DNA from: Mesorhabditis belari
Taxonomy: Eukaryota; Nematoda; Chromadorea; Rhabditida; Rhabditidae
Assembly: GCA_958450365.1 (NCBI GenBank)
Contig: CAUEEP010000730.1
Location: 2,683,501 to 2,747,500, forward strand
DNA: 64,000 nt
Reading direction: 5' to 3'
Positions 57,493-64,000 of this stretch are shown one piece after another. A program made the position numbers and the translations under genes. Every line of letters begins with the position of its first letter. Position 1 is the first letter of the stretch. A model generated the notes under the pieces. The model saw only the letters and a program-made list of their open reading frames with translations, did no database searches and was not told the DNA's origin.

Positions 57493-59516
57493 TTACTCAA
57501 AAGGAACAAACGCATTTCTCTTGATATTCAAGCAAGTTTCAACCTGAAAAAATGAAATTATTAACGGATTTCAGTTAAAGAAAGTCGATTACATGGGTCT
57601 TATGATGTGTCGAGTGAAAAGTGCCACCAATGAGCAAACCGATCGCATACCATTTATCATTGATTCGACAAACCACTGGGGCACCCGAATCACCCTGAAA
57701 TATTAAATTTGAAAAAGGTTACTGTTATCTTATCAGTTGAAATGTTCTACGTTTGCTGCTCAGCTCTATTCTTGCTCATAAGACACGTTATTTAAAATGA
57801 ATGCGAGTTGCGAACTTGAATGGATAGTGATCTTTCTTTGATTGATTAGCAAACCTGACAAGCTGCAGCATTGCGATGAGTCGATTCAATGAGAACGGTG
57901 TTGAATGTAGGATCCCCTTTCATTGAAATGATCTCTGCCACCTTTTGCATGGGTGGCCATATGGTATAGGAAGGATCTGCATATTTTCGGATAATTTTTA
58001 CAATAAATTACATTTATTTACACGAATAACAATACACAATACACAAGCACAACCCCTAAGCCCTAAGCCCTAAATGTAGCGAAGAAAAGCCCAAATCTAT
58101 GGGAAAAAAGAAGCACTGATCTAGCCGGTGGGATTGACTAAGGATCGACCTCCCGACTTAGCCAGTCGGCCTTAGCTCTTAGCCAGTCGGCCTTAGCTCT
58201 TAGCCAGTCGGCCTTAGCTCTTAGCCAGTCGGCCTTAGCTCTTACCCAGTCGGCCTTAGCTCTTACCCAGTCGGCCTTAGCTCTTACCCAGTCGGCCATG
58301 GCAACACCAAATGATAATGAGAACGAGAGGGTCTAAACCTCACCTTCGGTTTGTCCAAATCCAATGAGAAAACATTTTTTTTTCGCCATTCCATCAGTCT
58401 CATTTGTCCAAATGCTTGGAACTGGGCTTTCAAAATTCGGATAGTATACGTTTTTCTGTACGATTTACCGTATTTTTGATTGACAATTCAAATCATTCAA
58501 CGGGATTTTCCTTTCCAATTGCAAAAGTGCCCAATCGTGTTTCTAATGAAGTTGATGAAGAGGAAAGTAAAAAAAAAAAAAGTAGAATTCAAACCGCAAT
58601 TCGATACCACTGTTCACGTGGGTTGTAACTCGGCGAAATGTGCACATAGTTTGCTCGATAAAGCTCTAAGGATATAGTTCCGTTTTTTTTGTTGTTAAAA
58701 TTGGATGAAATTAGAATCACCTTTATTGTAAGCGATCATCACAATTGCTTTCGGATCTCTAGAAATAAAAATCTTTGCATAAAGGCTGCATAAAGGCTGT
58801 CTATAAAATTTTCAAAAAAAAAAATTCGTTTCCCTAAAGCAGTGTGCAGCGGTGAGAACGATGTCGGGTGAAAGAAGAGTGCCACCACAAATCGAGATCG
58901 GCTTTGAAATGAACGGCGGCAAGAAGCGATATGTTTGATCGAAACGATGAAATTCACTCTCCTGATTCCACAATGAGATCTGCAGTGCCCATGGGAAGAG
59001 TGATCATAAAAAAAAGAAAACACTTTTTTTAGAGTAAAAACTAGAGTAAAGTAATAGGGGTAGGCTAGTTTCCGCAACTTTTTTGCGCAACTGGGTCGTT
59101 TGCCCAACTCACCATAACTTTCTTCTAAGTCGACCAATCTTTATGATTTCGATGTCATTTTGTTGCACTTATTGAGATCTACAAAATGAGACCAAAATCA
59201 TAAAGATTAACCCACTTAGAAGAAAGTTATGCCGAGTTGCGCAAATGACCCAGTTGCGCAAAAAGTTGCGGAAACTAGCCTACCCCAAGTAATATCGACA
59301 AGCATATGGTAGCTTTCTTTTTCTTTTCTTATGAGCACTTTCTAGAAAGCACTGTAATCAAATGAATCAAATGAATCCTATGGAAATAGTTATCTGACTA
59401 TTCATAAACCGACCAGTGCTCTCAACTTCTCCAAAACGAATTCCATCAGTAATTGAAAATTTATATGAAATTAGAAGAAAAATAGCATTTCCCACATTGC
59501 TTGAAATGAAAATCAT
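57493..59516 (-). CDS. secreted trypsin-like serine protease (S1 family)
   Basis: Extracellular S1 endopeptidase. The proposed start at 59516 gives MIFISSNVGNAIFLLISY, a weak signal-like segment, followed by the mature-type N-terminus ITDGIRFGEVESTGRF. The next exon has FPWALQISLWNQE and GGTLLSPDIVLTAAHC, with catalytic His at about 58843. Catalytic Asp is in HDWALLQLERKIPLN (about 58534); CFLIGFGQTEG (58345-58380) follows; catalytic Ser is in ACQGDSGAPVVC (about 57686), then WYAIGLLIGG and THHKTH, ending ETCLNIKRNAFVPFE. The full triad suggests an active enzyme. The Arg-less activation site and the junction between STGRF and FPWAL are unclear: no AG precedes the second exon, and the intron holds a palindromic element. 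The exact exon set is provisional. Tandem neighbours are unrelated ML-like genes on the same strand. Confidence 0.85.
58010..58310 (-). repeat. SINE family A, copy 3, with expanded 21-bp tandem repeats
   Basis: The body shares CCTAAATGTAG and CACGAATAA with the other copies. The tRNA-like head is expanded into about seven copies of a 21-bp unit (CCAGTCGGCCTTAGCTCTTA) at about 58157-58300, the later ones with ACCC instead of AGCC. It is in an intron of the protease gene. Confidence 0.8.
59058..59287. mobile_element. palindromic element, family T, copy 2
   Basis: Ends GGGGTAGGCTAGTTTCCGCA and complement. Arms contain CAACTCACCATAACTTTCTT and ATCTACAAAATGAGACCAAA. It is in the first intron of the protease gene. 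Confidence 0.88.
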
Positions 59517-59762
59517 TCAATTTTCAGCCTCTTTATCATCGAAATTTGTGAAATATTTTGTTATGAGTCATAAATCGTTTCCAATTCAGATTCTCTCAAT
59601 ATCTTGCATTAAAGGAAAAAGAATCAAGTGCAAAAAATGAATGAAATCTTTATTTTTCATCCATTATTTAGTCCTGCATCTCGCTTGAGCCTAAATTTTT
59701 TTGATTTTTTTGATTTCTATTTGTAAAATCGTGTTTGCTTAAACTGTAAAACTGTAAAACTG

Positions 59763-61246
59763 TTACTGGTTAACTGTAAAATTGTTTACCGTCACACAAG
59801 TTTTGTCTCCAGAGAGTTTGTCACTAAAATTTCGTTGGTATGTTTTTTTGGGATTAAAATAAATAGCGCAAACTCACTTGAGCTGTAGTTGAATTTGATA
59901 GGGTTGATCGTCTTTGAGCAGCTTAATGATACTCTAAAGGTCTTTGTCATTTAGACTTTGTCTTTGTCACTTTGTCAAAAGCAGCACACACACACACACA
60001 AAAAACCAACGTCAAATTTGGTGAAATCCATCGTCAGTGGAAGAGTTTGACGGCCGGTTTTCACTGTAAATTTATTTGTACAATTAATTCGTTTCCCAAA
60101 AAAATTCCCAAAAATAGCAATAACTGTTAATGTTGACCAACCAGGACATGGCACTCCCTCTTCACATGCATCCAGATCCTGAAATAAATGAAAAATAGAG
60201 GACAAGAATTTTTTTGCAAGACGCAAATAGCATCTATTATAGATAAGAGCAGTGCTCGTCGTCTGGCTTTTTCTTGGGCCAAAAAAACCAAAGTTTTTTA
60301 ACTATATTAAAATATAATATAGTTGTGACATTTAAAATCAAAAAACAAAGAAGTCCAAATTGAATGGCAGTACGAGGGTTCGAAGCAGGATCGCGTGGGC
60401 TGTAGAAAAGCGCGCTCCCGAGTGCGCCACGGCGAAATGCCTCAACTCCCAAAATATCTGGCCAGGAAAACCCGCGTTAGAGCCAAATGGCGGGTTTTTC
60501 TGACTAGATATTTTGGATATTTTTTTAGCCAGTTGTTTTCTTTGATGTAGCGCAGTCGGGCGCGCACTTGGCCGAGGCCAACACAATCCGGGTTCGAACC
60601 CCCACAGTACTACTTATTTTTTTCTTTAATTTTTATTTTAAATAGCACAACTATATTATATTTTCAGATTTAATAAAAAAAACTTATCTGGTATACATAT
60701 AAGTCGTTTATTTGTCAAATGGCTTACGGAGAGAAGTCCCAAGGTCGGAACTGCGGTCCAACCGCAAGAATTGACCACCCACGACCAGAGATTCACCGTG
60801 GCACGCAAATTTGGCTCATCGTAAGCTCTAAGAGTGTTTTGAGCGTAAAAGCTGGGTTGAGAAACGGTTTCTTTTTGTTTATTATTAAACATATAGACAC
60901 TTTTGACTCACTTTCCCTGATTATCCGCATCAACGGTGACAACAATGGGCTCCGTCAAACGAATCGGGTATTCCTCTTTGCCTAAATGGAATATTCACTT
61001 CGTTGTTTTGTTTTTTTCCCTTAATTACCATTCAGATCTGTAATTTTAGCTGAATAGTATTGTACCGGACCGCCACACGAAGACCACCAACTAAACTTTT
61101 CGATGTAAACGAAAATCAGATACGAAACTAGATATGAAAGTGTTTTTACAAAATCAAAACCAACGTATAAGCTTTTTCGGTTCCATTTGGCCATGCATCG
61201 CAGGCAAAAGCCACAGAAACGAAGGTCAAAAGAGGATTCCTTTCAT
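59763..61246 (-). CDS. secreted ML/GM2-activator-like protein 1
   Basis: Small secreted protein of about 190 residues, seven exons. Signal peptide LTFVSVAFACDA, then WPNGTEKAYTWWSSCGGPVQ, YPIRLTEPIVVTVDADN, YDEPNLRATVNLWSWVVNSC, WTAVPTLGLLS, DLDACEEGVPCP, VKTGRQTLPLTMDF, SIIKLLKDDQPYQIQLQLN, GDKTCVTVNN. The Cys layout, the VPCP-x-GRQ-L turn and PYQIQL strand suggest the ML fold (MD-2/GM2-activator/NPC2-like lipid binding); this is inference, the repeated words being those of a nematode family. One T too few in the T run (61228-61231, plus-strand A run) puts the start ATG out of frame with an otherwise perfect signal peptide. It has a tandem paralog at 61783-62920. The third-to-fourth intron region carries an inverted SINE pair. 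Confidence 0.78.
60290..60660. repeat. SINE family B, two heads in inverted arrangement
   Basis: A minus-strand head (box A TGGCGCACTCGGGAG, box B CTTCGAACCC) and a plus-strand head (box A TAGCGCAGTCGGG, box B GGGTTCGAACCCC at 60590-60602) face each other between inverted tails (ACTATATTAAAATATAATAT and complement). It lies in an intron of ML-like gene 1. Confidence 0.72.
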
Positions 61247-61782
61247 TTTACTATGTTCGCAGAAAAGAAAATATGTCAAACTTTCTTATCAACAAATCGA
61301 AAGGATTCCTGAAAAAATTTTTTTAAGGCTTCTTATCACAAAAGCGAACCTCTTTGCGCGTCAACGTGCTGGCAATTTTTGATCAGCACCTTTTTCTGAT
61401 AAATTCATGTGCAAAGGTCAAAGCTAAATATAATGAAATATGACTTGCATTGTCTTTAAATGAAATAAACTTTAAATGTGTTTCTCTCAAGTAACACCTT
61501 TTTTTTAAAATGCACTTATTTGAGAAAAGAAAAGTAGTAGTTAAACCGTTAGTTTTCATCAGATCAGCCCATTGACTGAGCTTTGTGATTCTTCATCGAA
61601 TGGTACCAAAAATTGAGGTGATCAGATGTAAGCTAGCGGTTTAACTACAATAGTTTTCTCAAATAGATGCATTTTAGAAAGCGCTTTACTCGAGAGGAAA
61701 CGTTGGTTAAAACGAAATGTGATTTAAAGTGCATAACGTGATTTGTGAAAGATTTATTCGGGAATTTTCCAATCAATGAACT
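61247..61782. other. intergenic between the ML-like paralogs
   Basis: An AATAAA (61465) and a palindromic element fill the space. No gene seen. Confidence 0.45.
61505..61685. mobile_element. short palindromic element, family L
   Basis: Arms AAAATGCACTTATTTGAGAA and TTCTCAAATAGATGCATTTT, with TAGTTAAACCG pairing with CGGTTTAACTA inside. No coding capacity. Confidence 0.8.
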
Positions 61783-62920
61783 TTAGTGTAGGTTCGCGCT
61801 TGTGCAATCACACCTAAAACTTTCTTTTGCACTTTTCGAACGCAATTTTTCTATGTACATGTTTTTGTCTTTCGTTTTGTTATCGTTGAGGACCATTTCG
61901 AGTTGATACGGAGAGTCATCTTTCAACAATTTGATGATCGACTAAATTTGGCTTACAGATCGGCTTATTTTTGACAGATTTTTGGTGTTAATTTCGATTT
62001 CAGATACCCACATCATATCCAGTGAAATCCATTGTGATGGGAAGAGTTTGACGACCGGTTTTCACTAAAAACACACTTGTTATACATTAAGAATAATTGT
62101 TTCACCCAATAATATTTATAGATTAGACAAACAAATACATCATCTTATGTGTTAAGATTGACAAGAAAAAGACCAACCTGGGCAAGGAACGCCGTTGGTG
62201 CAAGCATCGAGGTTCTGAAAATGCGGTGGCTTTTTGCACAACTCGCCATAACTCGCCATAACGGCCAATCTTTATGATTTCGATGTCATTTTGTTGCAAT
62301 TGTTAAGATCTACAAAATGATACCAAAAGCATAAAGATTCATCCATTTAGAAGAAAGTTATGGTGAGTTGCGCGAAAAATTTGGCGCAAACTACCCCCTC
62401 TGGAAATCACATTCAATTTTTGGCTTTAATAAGCACTATTCACATTTTAAACGCGCAGATTGATGTTATTTGTCTAGAAAAAAGTTCTCGTTGATTAAAA
62501 TTTACGCTAAGAAGTCCCAGTGTTGGCACAGTTGACCATTGACATGCTCCAAGTCCTCCCCACGACCACAAATTGATCGTTTGCTTCAAGTTTGGCGACT
62601 CATAGACATTTTTTGGGTTGTTGATATCGGTGATGATCACCAAGGGTTTTGTAAGAGTGATCGGGTATTCGGCTTTTCCTGAAATTTATCCCGCAAATGA
62701 TCTTTCATTGGGTTGATTGCCTGATTGATCTTGGGTTGAGAGTGAGTAAAATGTGATCGCTCCCGCGCAAGATGGGAACCAAGTCAACGCCTTATCGGTT
62801 CCGTTTGGCCACTGGAAATATAAAAGAGATTTTCGCCAAAAAAAATTAGAAACAAACCACCGTATCACACGAGAAAGCTACAGCCGTCAAAGCAGACAAC
62901 AAAATGACTCTTGAAAGCAT
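61783..62920 (-). CDS. secreted ML/GM2-activator-like protein 2
   Basis: Tandem paralog of the gene at 59763-61246, same strand. Exons encode signal peptide MLSRVILLSALTAVAFSC, then DTWPNGTDKALTWFPSCAGA, EYPITLTKPLVIITDINN, YESPNLKQTINLWSWGGLGA, QWSTVPTLGLLS, NLDACTNGVPCP, VKTGRQTLPITMDFTGYD, SIIKLLKDDSPYQLEMVLND, ending CDCTSANLH. Intron positions match paralog 1. The intron after DQSG has a GC rather than GT donor (GGCAATC), a rare but known class. Lipid-binding ML fold is inferred as for paralog 1; the frame is intact. An intron contains a family T palindrome (62218-62400). Confidence 0.8.
62218..62400. mobile_element. palindromic element, family T, copy 3
   Basis: It shares ATCTACAAAATGATACCAAA and AGAAAGTTATGGTGAGTTGC with the copies at 21500 and 59058. 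It lies in an intron of ML-like gene 2. Confidence 0.85.
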
Positions 62921-63555
62921 TTCTCTTTCTAGCAAGTCGATCAAGTGATTGCAAAGTAAAAATGAGGTGCATTTCTTGCGTTTGTGAAAACGGATTTATA
63001 CGCAACTCTTATCTGAAAGGCTTAACGTTTGAAAGAAGCGGTGCAGAGAAACGAAAGAAGATCCGGACCACTCGTTCGTACTGACCCTTCTTCTCTTCAT
63101 TTATTAGTCTTTGACACGTGGACAGAAATCACATACTGTACATATACATAATTAGAATAAATAATGTTAATAAGAATGCTAAAAAGAATGTTAAAAAAAT
63201 AAATAATCTTAAAAGCATGTTAAAAATTTTCAAGAAAGAAACTTTTTGGGGAACATTTTGTGTTGTTTTTAAAGCAAAGTTTTTTTGTCGAATCGCTACC
63301 GCTTTCCTCCTCTATAATATGAAAGAAATTCTATTTTTATTCAAGTCTTTTAAGTATATTTGAATAGGAAACTATAGTCTGTTTCTTTTAGCAACCCAAG
63401 AATGTCAGAATTGTTTTTTTGATGACGTTTTTCGAGTTTAAGTTGAATTGACATCAAAATCTCTTCCTCTACCCGATGGAATCGTTTCTGGCATTTACTT
63501 CTTTGTCACTTTCAATCCTGAGCTTTACCCAAAGCCGCGATTTTCCTAAAAATTA
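62921..63555. other. intergenic, possible start of a further gene
   Basis: AT-rich. At 63476 on the plus strand a short frame opens with MESFLAFTSLSLSILSFTQS, which looks like a signal peptide, but it runs into the repeat at 63556 and I see no further exon. Support is weak. Confidence 0.3.
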
Positions 63556-64000
63556 CCGTATCTTCTCTAATAGTAGTGCACCCCGGCGAGTCGAGTTGAT
63601 GACTATTTTACGGTTTCCAAGCTTTTGCAGAAGCTCAACACTCTACTCCCTACATAGATCTCATCAGCTACATTTTCCGACCCCACATCGATAGGTTCTG
63701 ATCAGCGGTTGTCGAGATTTCTAGGAATTTAGTCGAAGCGGTGCACTACTATTAGAAAAGTCTAAAGTTTGTCTGTTTTTTGGGAAAAAGGTCACCGTAT
63801 TTTTCATAGTCGAGCCGAGTTCATGCCTATTTAACAGTTTCCAAGTTTTCCCAGAACCTCAACACTCTAATCGCCCACTAGATCTCATCGTCAGCTACAT
63901 TTTTCGACCTCACATCGATAGGTTCTGATAAGCGGTTCTCGAGATTTCGAGGAATTTAGGCGACGCTCAGGGTGCACTACTATTAGAGAAAATACGGTAA
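63556..64000. mobile_element. palindromic element, family C, copy 2
   Basis: Reverse complement of the element at 28228-28689: same ends (ACCGTATCTTCTCTAATAG) and the two internal units with CATCGATAGGTTCTGATCAG. It ends at or within one base of the window end. Confidence 0.9.

Overview
The window is nuclear DNA of a nematode, most likely a rhabditid. Genes are split into many short exons by 40-60 bp introns ending in a TTTCAG-like acceptor, background DNA is AT-rich, one gene has an acceptor 2 bp before its ATG (typical of spliced-leader trans-splicing), and the recognisable proteins look most like Caenorhabditis relatives: type IV collagen, an acatalytic carbonic anhydrase, a NIDO/AMOP/VWD/Sushi receptor and RHEB. 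Nothing bacterial, organellar or viral was seen.

Layout. 1-2606: upstream DNA with a tRNA-derived SINE. 2607-11031 (+): type IV collagen, best match let-2. 11032-13681: no gene, with a LINE reverse-transcriptase fragment. 13682-16130 (+): carbonic-anhydrase-related protein. 16918-28999 (+): SUSD2/MUC4-like membrane protein whose introns hold nested palindromic transposons, a 17-bp tandem array and a decayed mariner. 29000-31918: repeats only. 31919-33129 (-): RHEB-like GTPase, divergent from a CEP104-type zinc-finger gene at 33964-37681 (+). 39282-41243 (+): NIPA-type magnesium transporter, convergent with a fatty-acid elongase at 41367-42497 (-). 43119-44493 (-): unrecognised 123-residue PPAY/single-membrane-helix protein. 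46643-48979 (-): TTC5/STRAP-like TPR protein. 49966-57006 (+): protein of eight repeated double-zinc-finger modules, most ending in a CFPGW-type motif. 57493-59516 (-): secreted trypsin-like protease. 59763-61246 and 61783-62920 (-): tandem secreted ML/GM2-activator-like paralogs. 62921-64000: repeats.

The genes do not form an operon. Collagen, receptor, protease and ML-like proteins are extracellular or surface proteins; RHEB, TTC5 and CEP104 types are cytoplasmic. The shared theme is a very heavy load of palindromic (MITE-like) elements and tRNA-derived SINEs in introns: nearly every gene carries at least one inverted repeat of 150-1000 bp in an intron.

Caution: at least six otherwise conserved genes contain single-base frame breaks, several at homopolymers. 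I read these mainly as residual assembly indels rather than pseudogenes. Exon joins were made by eye from frame, splice sites and family similarity; gene ends are firmer than every internal junction.
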